The notes: a model not told the origin generated them from the letters alone. 32,622 nucleotides of DNA from Rothia santali (GCF_024199905.1 NZ_JANAFB010000035.1:1-32622), one strand, 5' to 3'. Numbered from the stretch's first letter, positions 23,408 through 31,687 are shown. Numbers and translations: made by a program.

Positions 23408-23489
23408 GGCCCGGGTGGCAGGCGGGCCCTGCGGCGTCGAACGCCGCCCCCACGACCTTCGCTCCCGGCGCCGGCACGACCGCGCCGGG
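23405..23489 (+). promoter_or_regulatory. Hairpin-rich leader of the queuosine-precursor transporter gene
   Basis: Three perfect hairpins in a row: CAGGGCCC / GGGCCCTG (23405-23431), GCGGCGT / ACGCCGC (23431-23447, 3-base loop) and CCCGGCGC / GCGCCGGG (23464-23489). They may form a structured 5' leader. A TACACT at 23396-23401 could be the -10 box. No known riboswitch class is recognised. Confidence 0.35.
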
Positions 23490-23511
23490 GCACCCTACCC
23501 GTCGCAGAATC

Positions 23512-24216
23512 GTGAGAACCCCCGTGCAATCCCACCCGGAACCCCGGTACGCCCGCCGCCCCAAGACCTACTTCGATCTGCTGGTCGCCGCGTACTGCGT
23601 GCTGCTGATCCTGTCCAACATCGGCGCGACCAAGGGCGTCGCGTTCGGCCCCATCATCACCGACGGCGGGTTCTTCCTGTTCCCCCTCGCCTACGTGCTG
23701 GGCGACGTCGTGACCGAGGTCTACGGCTTCCGCGCCGCCCGCCGCGCGATCGTGACCAGCTTCTGCGCGGGCGCCTTCGCCAGCGTGTGCTTCTGGATCG
23801 TGATCGCCCTGCCCGCGGCGGAGTTCTACGAGAACCAGACGGCCTTCGAGACCGTGCTCGGGCCGGTGCCGCGCATCGTGGCCGGCTCGCTCGCCGGCTT
23901 CCTCGTGGGCCAGCTGCTCAACGCGTGGATCATGGGCCTGATCAAGCGCGCGACCGAGGGGAGGCACCTGTGGGCCCGGCTGATCGGGTCGACGCTGGTG
24001 GGCGAGTTCGCCGACACCCTGATCTTCTGCCTCGTCGCGGCGCCCATCCTGGGCATCACCCAGGCCGGCGACTTCGTCAACTACCTGCTGGTCGGCTACG
24101 TGTACAAGTGCCTGATCGAAGTCGTGCTGCTGCCGGTCACCTACCCGACGATCCGCTGGTTCAAGCGGCACGAGCCGACCTACCCGCGTGCCGAGGCGGT
24201 GGCGGCCGGGTCGTGA
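23512..24216 (+). CDS. VUT-family queuosine precursor transporter (YhhQ/QPT)
   Basis: Up to 234 residues with about six membrane helices. It imports a queuosine precursor such as preQ0, preQ1 or queuine, used to modify tRNA wobble positions. Family features: YFDLLVAAYCVLLILSNIGATK, FPLAYVLGDVVTEVYGFRAAR (the conserved DVxTEVYG loop), VGEFADTLIFCLVAAP and LLVGYVYKCLIEVVLLPVTYP. GTG codons at 23512 and 23524 are both possible starts; neither has a good Shine-Dalgarno, and 23524 gives MQSHPEPRYARRPKTYFDLL. It is divergent from pdxK with a 140-base gap containing three hairpins, and converges with the metallo-beta-lactamase-fold gene. Confidence 0.87.
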   Translation: MRTPVQSHPEPRYARRPKTYFDLLVAAYCVLLILSNIGATKGVAFGPIITDGGFFLFPLAYVLGDVVTEVYGFRAARRAIVTSFCAGAFASVCFWIVIALPAAEFYENQTAFETVLGPVPRIVAGSLAGFLVGQLLNAWIMGLIKRATEGRHLWARLIGSTLVGEFADTLIFCLVAAPILGITQAGDFVNYLLVGYVYKCLIEVVLLPVTYPTIRWFKRHEPTYPRAEAVAAGS

Positions 24217-24234
24217 GGGCGCGCGGCGGCGTCG

Positions 24235-24252
24235 TCGGGCTCCGGCCAGCCC
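24235..24252. terminator. Small hairpin between convergent genes
   Basis: GGGCT and AGCCC arms (extended by one C/G pair) around CCGGCC, between the transporter and the MBL-fold gene. Weak. Confidence 0.3.
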
Positions 24253-24267
24253 GGCCGGCCCGCGGGG

Positions 24268-25128
24268 TCAGTCGGTGAACCCGGCGATCTCCCCGATGTC
24301 GACCAGGTAGGCCAGCTGGGCCTTCAGAGTCTTCAGCGCCGACTCCCGCGTCCCCGCCGGGACGTCGCCGTAGATGCTGGAGGCCAGGGCCCCGGCGGAG
24401 GGGGCGATGTCGTCCTCGGTCGCCTTGAGCCGCTGGCGCAGCTCGTGGATGCGCGTGAGCCGGTGGTCCAGCAGCCGGTCGCAGGCCTCGTGGAGGCTCT
24501 CGCCCGCGGGGCCGTGGGCCGGGAGCACCGCCAGGTCCCGGTGCTCCATGAGCTCGCGCAGGGTGTCCAGGTAGTCCTCGAGGTCCCCGTCCGGGTAGTC
24601 GAGCATGGTGGTGCCCTCGCCCGGCACGGTGTCGCCGGTGAGGATCACCGAGTCCTCGTCCACGCGCAGGCACACCGAGTCCGAGGTGTGCCCCGGGCAG
24701 TGCAGGGCGAAGAGCTCCACCTCGGCCGCCGAGACGACCTCGCCGTCCTCCAGGGGCGCGGCCCCCGCGGACAGCTCCGGGGTCCAGCCCCGCACGGGCG
24801 CGCCGGTGAGCTCGCGCAGCCGGGCCGCGTTGCCGGTGTGGTCCGCGTGGCGGTGGGTCAGCAGGATGAGCACGACGTCGCCCGCCGCGGCCACGGCGTC
24901 GGCGTGCGCGGCGTCGTCCGGCCCCGGGTCCACCACCACGATGCTGGGGCGCTCCGCCCCCTCGGCCGGCGGCCACTGGTCCCCCAGGGCGCCCACGACG
25001 TAGGTGTTGGTGCCCCCGAGGGTCATGTCCCCGGGGTTGTCGGCGGTCAGGTAGGCCGTGTGCGGGCTCGTGCGCACCCAGGCGCGCGGCGCGCTGACGT
25101 GAGCGTCGGAACTGGCGGAAGCACTCAT
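24268..25128 (-). CDS. Metallo-beta-lactamase-fold hydrolase
   Basis: 286 residues. The zinc-binding motif LTHRHADHTGN is intact, with further ligands in HCPGHTSDSVCL, LTGDTV and LPAHGP. NPGDMTLGGTNTYVVG at the N-terminus and the C-terminal helical segment (HRLTRIHELRQRLKA, then ALKTLKAQLAYLVDIGEI) place it in the LACTB2/glyoxalase-II-like group, which contains thioesterases and single-strand RNA nucleases. The C-terminal part looks like a small winged-helix substrate-binding extension. Substrate unknown. A cytoplasmic enzyme with no signal peptide. The ATG at 25128 has GTGGA just upstream, a weak Shine-Dalgarno. Divergent from the amino-acid permease gene. Confidence 0.88.
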   Translation of the reverse strand: MSASASSDAHVSAPRAWVRTSPHTAYLTADNPGDMTLGGTNTYVVGALGDQWPPAEGAERPSIVVVDPGPDDAAHADAVAAAGDVVLILLTHRHADHTGNAARLRELTGAPVRGWTPELSAGAAPLEDGEVVSAAEVELFALHCPGHTSDSVCLRVDEDSVILTGDTVPGEGTTMLDYPDGDLEDYLDTLRELMEHRDLAVLPAHGPAGESLHEACDRLLDHRLTRIHELRQRLKATEDDIAPSAGALASSIYGDVPAGTRESALKTLKAQLAYLVDIGEIAGFTD

Positions 25129-25280
25129 TCCACTAGTTCACCACACGGGGCGGCGCGATCAGCGATTAGAGTGGGTGTCTGCGGCGAGTCCCGGTTCCCG
25201 GCCCTCCTCCGCCGTCACAACGTCTCAACACTCGCGCTGGGCCCCGCCCCGCGCACCCCGATGAAAGGCTTCGCCGCCGT

Positions 25281-26723
25281 ATGGTTCAGCAACACAAGCC
25301 GGGGGGCGGGCTGGCCCGCTCGCTCTCGCACGAGCAGATGACGATGATCGCGCTCGGCTCCGCCCTGGGCACGGGGCTCTTCCTCGGCTCGGGCGCGGCG
25401 ATCAGCGTCGCGGGCCCGGCCGTCATCGTCTGCTACGCGCTGGGCTCGCTGATCGCGGCGATCATCGCCTGCGCCGCGGGCGAGATGGCGGTGAAGTACC
25501 CCGTCCGCGGCGGCTTCGGGACCATGGCCGGGCGGTTCCTCGGGGCCTTCGGCGGATACATCACCCGCTGGGCATACTGGGCGACCACCGTGTGCGTGGC
25601 CGGGGCGGAGCTCGTGGCCGTGTCCACGTACCTGCGGTTCTGGTGGCCCGAGCTGCCGCTGTGGTGGGGGATCGCGGCCTTCGGCGTCGGGGTCATCCTG
25701 CTCAACGCCTTCAGCGTCAAGTCCTTCGGCCTCGTCGAGTTCTTCCTCTCCGGGATCAAGGTCTTCGCCGTCATCGCCTTCATCCTCATCGGGCTGATCC
25801 TGATCTTCTTCGGGCTGCCCAGCCACCCGGCGGAGGGCGTGGGGCACCTGACGGAGAACGGGTTCATGCCCAACGGCGCGTCCTCCGTCTGGCTGGCCAT
25901 GGCGCTGGTGATGTTCTCGTTCGGCGGGGTCGAGCTGATCTCGATCTCCGCGGCCGAGGCCAAGGACCCGGTCCGCTCGGTGCGGACCGCGGGCAAGGCC
26001 ACCATCTGGCGGCTGGCGACCTTCTACGTCCTCGCGCTGTTCGTGGTCATGTCGCTCATGCCCTGGTCCGCGGCGGCCGCCTCCGGCGAGCTGGAGACCA
26101 GCCCCTTCGTCCTGGTGTTCTCCGAGGCCGGGATCCCCGCGGCCGCGGCCATCCTGAACTTCATCGTCCTGGTCGCCGCGCTCTCGGCGGCCAACGCCAA
26201 CGTCTACGCCGGGACCCGGCTGCTGCACTCGCTGTCCTACCAGGGCATGGCTCCGCGCGGGTTCCGCCGGACCAGCGCGAGCGGGATCCCGGTCCGGGCG
26301 CTGATCGGCTCCACCGTCGGGATCCTGCTCGTCGTCGTCATGGCCGCCTCGGGGATCTCCAACGTCTTCGTGCTCATGGTCGCGCTGATCACCAGCTGCG
26401 TGCTCATCGTCTGGTTCATGATCCTGCTGGCATACGTCTTCTACCGGCGGCGGGAGGGGGCCTCGAGCAGCTTCCGGCTCCTCGGGGGCGTGCCCATGGC
26501 GATCCTCGGCATGGTGGGGCTCGCCTCGGTGTTCTCGACCGTCTTCGTCCTGGAGGACATGCGGATGGCGGGCCTGGTCGGCGTCGGCTACTTCGTGGTG
26601 CTCACGGTGCTGTACTTCGCGGTCGTGCGCCGGCACGTCACGGTGGACCGCGAGGCCTTCGAGGAGGCCGGGCGGGCGACCGGTGCGTCGGAGCGGCCCG
26701 CCGAGGCCGGCGCCGAGGTCTGA
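25281..26723 (+). CDS. Amino-acid permease (AAT family, APC superfamily)
   Basis: 480 residues and about 12 membrane helices. Proton-coupled amino-acid uptake. The family start is clear: LARSLSHEQMTMIALGSALGTGLFLGSGAAISVAGP, the helix 1 substrate site with GTGLFLG, followed by GEMAVKYPVRGGFGTMAGRFLG and the helix 6 segment MFSFGGVELISISAAEAKDP. ALSAANANVYAGTRLLHSLSYQG and APRGFRRTSASGIPVRAL form the typical cytoplasmic loop. Members transport GABA, aromatic amino acids, proline, histidine or lysine; I cannot choose. The ATG at 25281 has GAAAGG about 12 bases upstream. TAGAGT at 25167 is a possible -10 box, leaving a leader near 100 bases. Confidence 0.9.
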   Translation: MVQQHKPGGGLARSLSHEQMTMIALGSALGTGLFLGSGAAISVAGPAVIVCYALGSLIAAIIACAAGEMAVKYPVRGGFGTMAGRFLGAFGGYITRWAYWATTVCVAGAELVAVSTYLRFWWPELPLWWGIAAFGVGVILLNAFSVKSFGLVEFFLSGIKVFAVIAFILIGLILIFFGLPSHPAEGVGHLTENGFMPNGASSVWLAMALVMFSFGGVELISISAAEAKDPVRSVRTAGKATIWRLATFYVLALFVVMSLMPWSAAAASGELETSPFVLVFSEAGIPAAAAILNFIVLVAALSAANANVYAGTRLLHSLSYQGMAPRGFRRTSASGIPVRALIGSTVGILLVVVMAASGISNVFVLMVALITSCVLIVWFMILLAYVFYRRREGASSSFRLLGGVPMAILGMVGLASVFSTVFVLEDMRMAGLVGVGYFVVLTVLYFAVVRRHVTVDREAFEEAGRATGASERPAEAGAEV

Positions 26724-26840
26724 CCCGCGGCCGGGGAGCGGTCCCGACGGTCCCATGGTCGCGGTGCGATGCGACGAAAGTCCATAGGCGGAAGCGAGCC
26801 CGTTCCCTAGGATCCGGTGGTGGGGGATGGATTAATTCGC

Positions 26841-26897
26841 ATGACGGGCCGCCGCCCCGGGCGCGGACCGGCGCACCTGCCTGAGGACTTCGCATGA
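26841..26897 (+). CDS. Possible 18-residue upstream ORF coupled to the lysozyme gene
   Basis: ATG at 26841 opens a frame of 18 codons (begins MTGRRPGRG, ends LPEDFA) whose stop overlaps the lysozyme ATG as ATGA. TAGGAT at 26808-26813 is a candidate -10 box about 27 bases upstream of it. It could be a leader peptide giving translational coupling, or chance in GC-rich DNA. Its Shine-Dalgarno is poor (GGGGGATGG, distant). Confidence 0.3.
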   Translation: MTGRRPGRGPAHLPEDFA

Positions 26898-28507
26898 CCT
26901 TCACCGACCGATCGCGGCCGCTGGGCCGCCTCCGACGCACCCTGATCGCGGCCCTGTGCTGCACCGCCCTGGCGCTGGGCACGACGCCGGCCCTCGCCCA
27001 GGACCCGGCCGTGGCCAACGCGCCGCTGGGCCCGGCGACCGGCGGGCAGGAGTCCGCCCAGGCGCGCGGCGTCGTGCCCGAGGGCGACGTGCTCCGCGAC
27101 CCGGGGCTGCCCGCGGTGCCGCCGACCACCGGCGGCGCCAACCCCGGCGCGACCCTGGGCCAGGGCTCCAAGCCGCTGGGGGAGACCTCGCACCTCTCCC
27201 AGGAGTCCACCGCCGCCGGCATCAGCCGGCTGCAGCAGGCCGGCGTGCCCCAGGCGGCCGCCGCCTCCGCGCCCCCGGCCACCGGCGAGGCCGCCGCGTG
27301 GAAGCCCGCGGGCATCCTCGGCATGGACGTCTCAGGCTGGCAGCCGACCGTCGACTGGGCCGCGGAGTACCGCAACGGCGCCCGGTTCGCCTACGTCAAG
27401 ACGACCGAGGGCACCGGCTACCGGTCCCCGAGCTTCAACGGCCAGTACACGGGCGCCGCCAATGCCGGGATGTACCGCGGGGCGTACCACTTCGCGCTGC
27501 CCTCGGTCTCCAGCGGGGCCGCGCAGGCCGACTACTTCATCGCCAACGGCGGCGGCTGGACGGCCGACGGCCGCACGATGCCGGGCCTGCTCGACGTCGA
27601 GTTCAACCCCTACGCCTCGCTCGGCAACCAGTGCTTCAACATGAGCCCGGCGCAGCTGAAGTCGTGGATCACGTCCTTCGCCAACAGGTACCTCCAGAAG
27701 ACCGGGCGCTACCCGATGATCTACACCGCGACGTCGTGGTGGAACTCCTGCATCGGCAGCACCTCGGAGTTCAACCACATGCCGCTGCACCTGGCCAACT
27801 ACTCCGGCTCGGTGGGCCCGCTACCCTCCGGGTGGAGCACCCACGACGTGTGGCAGTACAGCGCCTCGGGGCCGTTCTCCGGCGACTCGAACGTGTACCG
27901 CGGGTCCGCCGCGCAGCTGAGGGACCTGGTGGTCAACGCGGCGCACAAGCCCCTGGGCGGCCGGACCCCGGCCCACGCGGCCGCACCCTCCGGGCAGGTC
28001 TACACCTCGGGCAACGGGCGGCAGGTCAAGCTGTCCGGGGCCATCGGGACCAAGTGGAACAAGGCGCGGGGGACCTACGGCGAGCCGGTGAACAACGAGT
28101 CGTGCGGCCTGGTGCAGTCGGGCTGCTTCCAGACGTTCTCGAAGGGCTACACCATCTACTGGACGCCCAACGGGACCGGGACCAACGCGGTCAAGACCTG
28201 GGGCGCGATCGGGGAGAAGTGGATGCAGGCCGGCTACGAGCGCGGCTACGGCTACCCGCTGCACGACGAGGCCTGCGGGCTCACGGGCGGCGGCTGCTAC
28301 CAGACCTTCTCCAACGGGTACACCGTCTACTGGACCCCCTTCGGGACCGGCACGCACGCCGTCTACACCTGGGGCGCGATCGGCAAGCAGTGGATGCAGG
28401 CCGGTTACGAGCGCGGCTACGGCTACCCCACGACCGACCGGCAGCGCAGCGGGAACGGCTACTCCCAGCGGTTCTCCGGCGGGCGGACCCTGACCGGGGC
28501 CAGCTGA
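26894..28507 (+). CDS. Secreted GH25 lysozyme with LGFP-type repeats
   Basis: 537 residues. A signal peptide (RRTLIAALCCTALALGTTPALA, cleavage near residue 35) is followed by ~100 low-complexity residues and a GH25 muramidase domain (about 140-330). The catalytic face carries Asp145 in GMDVSGWQ and the LLDVEFNPY motif (Asp234, Glu236). The C-terminal half (about 360-537) has three repeats of ~50 residues built on WGAIGEKWMQAGYERGYGYP ... CYQTFSNGYTVYWTPFGTGT, resembling LGFP repeats that bind the cell envelope. It cleaves beta-1,4 bonds in peptidoglycan, so a role in wall turnover or competition is likely. The start follows GAGGA and overlaps a possible short upstream ORF. Confidence 0.92.
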   Translation: MTFTDRSRPLGRLRRTLIAALCCTALALGTTPALAQDPAVANAPLGPATGGQESAQARGVVPEGDVLRDPGLPAVPPTTGGANPGATLGQGSKPLGETSHLSQESTAAGISRLQQAGVPQAAAASAPPATGEAAAWKPAGILGMDVSGWQPTVDWAAEYRNGARFAYVKTTEGTGYRSPSFNGQYTGAANAGMYRGAYHFALPSVSSGAAQADYFIANGGGWTADGRTMPGLLDVEFNPYASLGNQCFNMSPAQLKSWITSFANRYLQKTGRYPMIYTATSWWNSCIGSTSEFNHMPLHLANYSGSVGPLPSGWSTHDVWQYSASGPFSGDSNVYRGSAAQLRDLVVNAAHKPLGGRTPAHAAAPSGQVYTSGNGRQVKLSGAIGTKWNKARGTYGEPVNNESCGLVQSGCFQTFSKGYTIYWTPNGTGTNAVKTWGAIGEKWMQAGYERGYGYPLHDEACGLTGGGCYQTFSNGYTVYWTPFGTGTHAVYTWGAIGKQWMQAGYERGYGYPTTDRQRSGNGYSQRFSGGRTLTGAS

Positions 28508-28530
28508 GCGAGCGGTCCGGGGCGGTGAGC

Positions 28531-28550
28531 CCCCCGGCGCCGGCCGGGGG
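28531..28550 (+). terminator. Hairpin after the lysozyme gene
   Basis: CCCCCGGC and GCCGGGGG with a 4-base loop, 23 bases after the stop codon. Confidence 0.5.
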
Positions 28551-28612
28551 ACTGGCAGGCCGGCTGCTCGACGGACCGGGGGCCGGACGGGAAGCCGGCG
28601 GGCGTCGATGGG

Positions 28613-28618
28613 TAGGGT
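28613..28618 (+). promoter_or_regulatory. -10 hexamer of a leaderless promoter (thioesterase)
   Basis: TAGGGT, then GGGGCC, then the ATG at 28625. Nearly the same string precedes the gene at 21502. Confidence 0.55.
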
Positions 28619-28624
28619 GGGGCC

Positions 28625-29080
28625 ATGAGCTCTGAGACCCTCGCCATCGACGTCCCCCTGCGCTGGGGAGACATGGACGCCTACGGGCACGTGAACAACG
28701 TCCAGGTCGTGCGGATCATGGAGGAGGCCCGCGTGGCCGCCTTCGGGCCGCCGGCGGGCACGGGCGAGGCCGGCTTCGAGGTCCCCTTGCCCGTCTTCAA
28801 CGAGCTGCCCGAGGGCACGCAGGCGCTGGTGGCCGAGAACCACGTGAAGTACCGCTCGCCGCTGGCCTACCGCACGGTCCCGGCGCGCGTGGAGGTGTGG
28901 ATCGAGACGGCGACGGCCGCCAGCCTGACGGTGGGGTACGCGATCCGCGACGGCGTCGACGGCCGGTTGTGCGCGGAGGCCAGCACGGTCCTGGCCTTCT
29001 TCCACGAGCCCACCGGGCGCCTGGTGCGGATCTCTCCCGAGCAGCGGGAGCTGCTGCGCGCCCACACGCGCGGCACCTGA
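28625..29080 (+). CDS. Hot-dog-fold acyl-CoA thioesterase
   Basis: 151 residues. 4-hydroxybenzoyl-CoA thioesterase/YbgC-like hot-dog fold: PLRWGDMDAYGHVNNVQVVRIMEEARVAAF carries the catalytic-type Asp and the GHVNN signature, and LVAENHVKYRSPLAYRTVPARVEVWIE is the central strand region. It hydrolyses acyl-CoA thioesters; the preferred acyl chain is unknown. Cytoplasmic. The last five codons and the stop are the first copy of a 27-bp tandem repeat that continues outside the gene, so the C-terminus (RAHTRGT) may be variable. Converges with the PTS gene; a long hairpin lies between them. Confidence 0.9.
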   Translation: MSSETLAIDVPLRWGDMDAYGHVNNVQVVRIMEEARVAAFGPPAGTGEAGFEVPLPVFNELPEGTQALVAENHVKYRSPLAYRTVPARVEVWIETATAASLTVGYAIRDGVDGRLCAEASTVLAFFHEPTGRLVRISPEQRELLRAHTRGT

Positions 29081-29145
29081 CGAGTGGTTTGCACGCACGC
29101 CGCCTGACGGGTGGCCCGCACGCGCGGCAGCTGACGAGTCGTCTG
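29065..29145 (+). repeat. 27-bp tandem repeat, three copies, overlapping a gene end
   Basis: Copies at 29065, 29092 and 29119 (CACGCGCGGCA, CTGACGAGT core). The first includes the thioesterase stop codon. The third differs from the first at only a few positions. Confidence 0.65.
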
Positions 29146-29200
29146 CCGGCCGTGTGGGCTCCTGGAGTCTGACGAGTCGTCTGCCGGCCGTGCGGGCTCC
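29131..29200 (+). repeat. 32-bp repeat, two copies with a 38-bp period
   Basis: 29131-29162 and 29169-29200 differ by one base (TGTGGG against TGCGGG). The copies begin CTGACGAGTCGTCTG and end GGGCTCC. They continue the 27-bp repeat array. Confidence 0.65.
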
Positions 29201-29218
29201 CGGCGCGGGGACCGGGCG

Positions 29219-29282
29219 GCGGGACGACGTCGGCCCCGGCCCGGACCCCGTGGGGACCGGACCGGGGCCGACGTCGTCCCGC
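29219..29282. terminator. Very long hairpin between convergent thioesterase and PTS genes
   Basis: Arms 29219-29239 and 29262-29282 are perfect 21-base complements (left arm contains GACGACGTCGGCCCC). The inner part folds further as CCGG and CCCC/GGGG pairs with two mismatches. It is placed to stop transcription from both sides. Confidence 0.75.
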
Positions 29283-29328
29283 GGGCTCGAAACGACGCGG
29301 TGGGCCGCTCCGCCGCCCCGGGCGCGGC

Positions 29329-31644
29329 CTACCGCCGGATCGAGATCACCTCGTCGCCGGGGGCCACCCGCTCGGCGGGCAGGCCGTCCACCGCCTCGAA
29401 CCGCGGGGTGTTGGTGACCAGCACCGGCGTGACGAGGGGGTAGCCGGCGTCGCGGATCGCGGCGGCGTCGAAGGTCAGCAGCGTCTGACCGGCCGCGACG
29501 CGCTCGCCCTTGGCCACCGCGACCTCGAAGCCCTCGCCGCGCAGGTTCACGGTGTCGATCCCGACGTGGATCAGCAGCTCGACGCCGGAGTCGAGCCGCA
29601 GCCCGATCGCGTGGCCCGAGGCCGGCGTCGCGATGACCGTGCCGCCCTCCGGGGCCGTGACGGTCCCCTCCGACGGCTCGATCGCGACGCCGCGGCCGAG
29701 CTTCCCGGCCGCGAAGATCGGGTCCGGGACCTCCGCGAGGTCCACGGCCCGGCCGGCCAGCGGCGCCCCGACGGTCACGACGCCGGAGCCGGCCTCCTCG
29801 CCGGAGGACCAGGCCGCGTCGTCCCGCCCGGCGGACGCGCTCCCGGCGTCGCGGGCCGGAGCGGTCTCCGAGCCGGAGGCCGCGGCGGTCCCCGCACCGA
29901 TCGCCGTGGAGCCATCGGTGCCGGATGTCGCGGGAACGCCCGCGCCGGCACCCGGGCCGGCGCCCACGGAGGCGCCCGTCCCGGCGCCCGCGGAGGCACC
30001 CGCAACGGCAGCCCCGGAGACGCTCCCCGCCGAGGCCCCGACCCCGGCCCCCACGAGGTCCGGAGCGTTCTCCTCCGAGGGCACCGCGTCGGCCGGGATG
30101 TTCTGCTTGGCGAGGTCAGCCTCGCGCTGCTCCTTGGAGCGGAAGCCGAAGACCAGCACGCCCACGAGCCCGCCGCCGAACGCCACGGCCAGCCCGATCA
30201 CGAACAGCGGGATCGGCTGCATCGCCGGGATGGACAGCAGCGAGGTGAACGCGAAGGCGTAGGAGCGCACGCCCATCCAGGAGATCAGCCCGCCCGCGAT
30301 CATCGCGGGGACCAGGATCAGCGGGAACACCCGCTTGTACCGCAGCACGACGCCGTACAGCGACGGCTCCGAGATGCCGCCCACCAGCCCGGACACCGCC
30401 GCGCCCGTGGCCACCTGACGCAGCTCCTTGTCCCGCGCCGCGCGGATCGCCACACCGGTCACCACGCCGAAGACCGCGAAGTTGTAGGCGGCCATCGGCG
30501 ACTGGATGAAGTCGTATCCCAGCGTGGAGAGGTTGGAGATCATGACGGCGTTCAGCGGCCAGTGCAGCCCCAGCGGCACCATGAACAGGTAGGAGCCGGC
30601 GACGACGACGCCCACGATCGCGGGGTTGATGTCGTTGAGCCACTGGAAGATCTCGGAGATCCCGAGCCCGAGGTTCACGCCGATCGGCCCGATGACCAGC
30701 GCGGTCAGCGGCACCATGATGAGCAGCGAGAGCATGGGCACGAAGACCATGTGGAGCACGTTCGGGATCACCCGCTTGAGCAGCCGCTCCAGCGGCGCCA
30801 GCAGCGCCACCGCGAACAGCGGGGGGAAGATCTGGCCGGTGTAGTCGAACATGTACAGCGGGACGTCCCAGCCGCCGATCGAGAACAGGGGCACGACGCC
30901 GTTGGCATCCGCGATCTCGTTCAGCCCGGAGAACGCGCTGGTCATCAGCGCGGCGGGGATCGCGGCACCGACCCACATGTTGGCGCCGAGCCGCTTGGCC
31001 GCCGTCGCGCCGATGAGGATCGGCATGAAGTTCAGCACCGACATCGCGGCGCCGAGGATGATGAACCAGAACGGGAACTGGGCGCGCCACTGGTTGAGCA
31101 GGTCCGCGCTCGCGGCGTCGTCGCCGAGGCGGGGGCCGTTGACGAGGTCCGCGGTGACGGTCTCGCCGGCGAAGTTCGTGTAGTGGCCGAAGAAGCCCAG
31201 CTGCTGCAGGAGGACGATCAGCGTGAGGATCATCGAGGAGCCCAGCAGCGCCCAGAGGACCGGGCGGAACGAGTCCGAGAGGACGTCGAACATGCGGGTG
31301 ATGGGGCCGGCCTTCGTGCCGGGTGCCTGGCCGGCGTCACCGGTGCCGGCCTCGCCGCCGGCGGCGCGGGCGCTCCCGGCCTCGCGGGAGTCGCGGTCCA
31401 TCCCGGGCATCCGGGCCAGCTCGTCGTAGACGCTGGCGACCTCGTTGCCGATCACGACCTGCGTCTGCCCCGACTGCTCGATGACGGACAGGACGCCCTC
31501 GGTCTTCTCGATGGCGGGCTTGTCCACCACCGACTTGTCGTGGAGCGTGACCCGCAGGCGGGTCGCGCAGTGGGTGAAGTAGTCGATGTTCTCGGGCCCG
31601 CCCAGGCCCTTCAGGACGGACTCCGCCGTCTTCCGATGGTCCAC
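29329..31644 (-). CDS. PTS glucoside/sucrose-family EIIBCA permease
   Basis: 771 residues with three domains in BCA order. EIIB (about 1-85) has the phospho-cysteine in THCATRLRVTL (Cys26). EIIC (about 110-480) is a ten-helix sugar channel with GVNLGLGISEIFQWLNDINPA and VPLGLHWPLNAVMISNLSTLGYD. A flexible Ala/Gly/Ser-rich linker of about 90 residues follows (near 530-625). EIIA (about 630-771) has PSEGTVTAPEGGTV and the phospho-histidine in LLIHVGIDTVNL. It phosphorylates a sugar during uptake using phosphate from HPr. The BCA order and the RAT leader point to beta-glucosides, sucrose or a similar glucoside. The GTG start at 31644 has GAGGAG 6 bases upstream. No glucosidase or antiterminator gene is in the window. 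Confidence 0.92.
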   Translation of the reverse strand: MDHRKTAESVLKGLGGPENIDYFTHCATRLRVTLHDKSVVDKPAIEKTEGVLSVIEQSGQTQVVIGNEVASVYDELARMPGMDRDSREAGSARAAGGEAGTGDAGQAPGTKAGPITRMFDVLSDSFRPVLWALLGSSMILTLIVLLQQLGFFGHYTNFAGETVTADLVNGPRLGDDAASADLLNQWRAQFPFWFIILGAAMSVLNFMPILIGATAAKRLGANMWVGAAIPAALMTSAFSGLNEIADANGVVPLFSIGGWDVPLYMFDYTGQIFPPLFAVALLAPLERLLKRVIPNVLHMVFVPMLSLLIMVPLTALVIGPIGVNLGLGISEIFQWLNDINPAIVGVVVAGSYLFMVPLGLHWPLNAVMISNLSTLGYDFIQSPMAAYNFAVFGVVTGVAIRAARDKELRQVATGAAVSGLVGGISEPSLYGVVLRYKRVFPLILVPAMIAGGLISWMGVRSYAFAFTSLLSIPAMQPIPLFVIGLAVAFGGGLVGVLVFGFRSKEQREADLAKQNIPADAVPSEENAPDLVGAGVGASAGSVSGAAVAGASAGAGTGASVGAGPGAGAGVPATSGTDGSTAIGAGTAAASGSETAPARDAGSASAGRDDAAWSSGEEAGSGVVTVGAPLAGRAVDLAEVPDPIFAAGKLGRGVAIEPSEGTVTAPEGGTVIATPASGHAIGLRLDSGVELLIHVGIDTVNLRGEGFEVAVAKGERVAAGQTLLTFDAAAIRDAGYPLVTPVLVTNTPRFEAVDGLPAERVAPGDEVISIRR

Positions 31645-31687
31645 GTGTGACTCCTCGCTGCCTCGGCGCGCCCGGTGGGGCCGCCTG

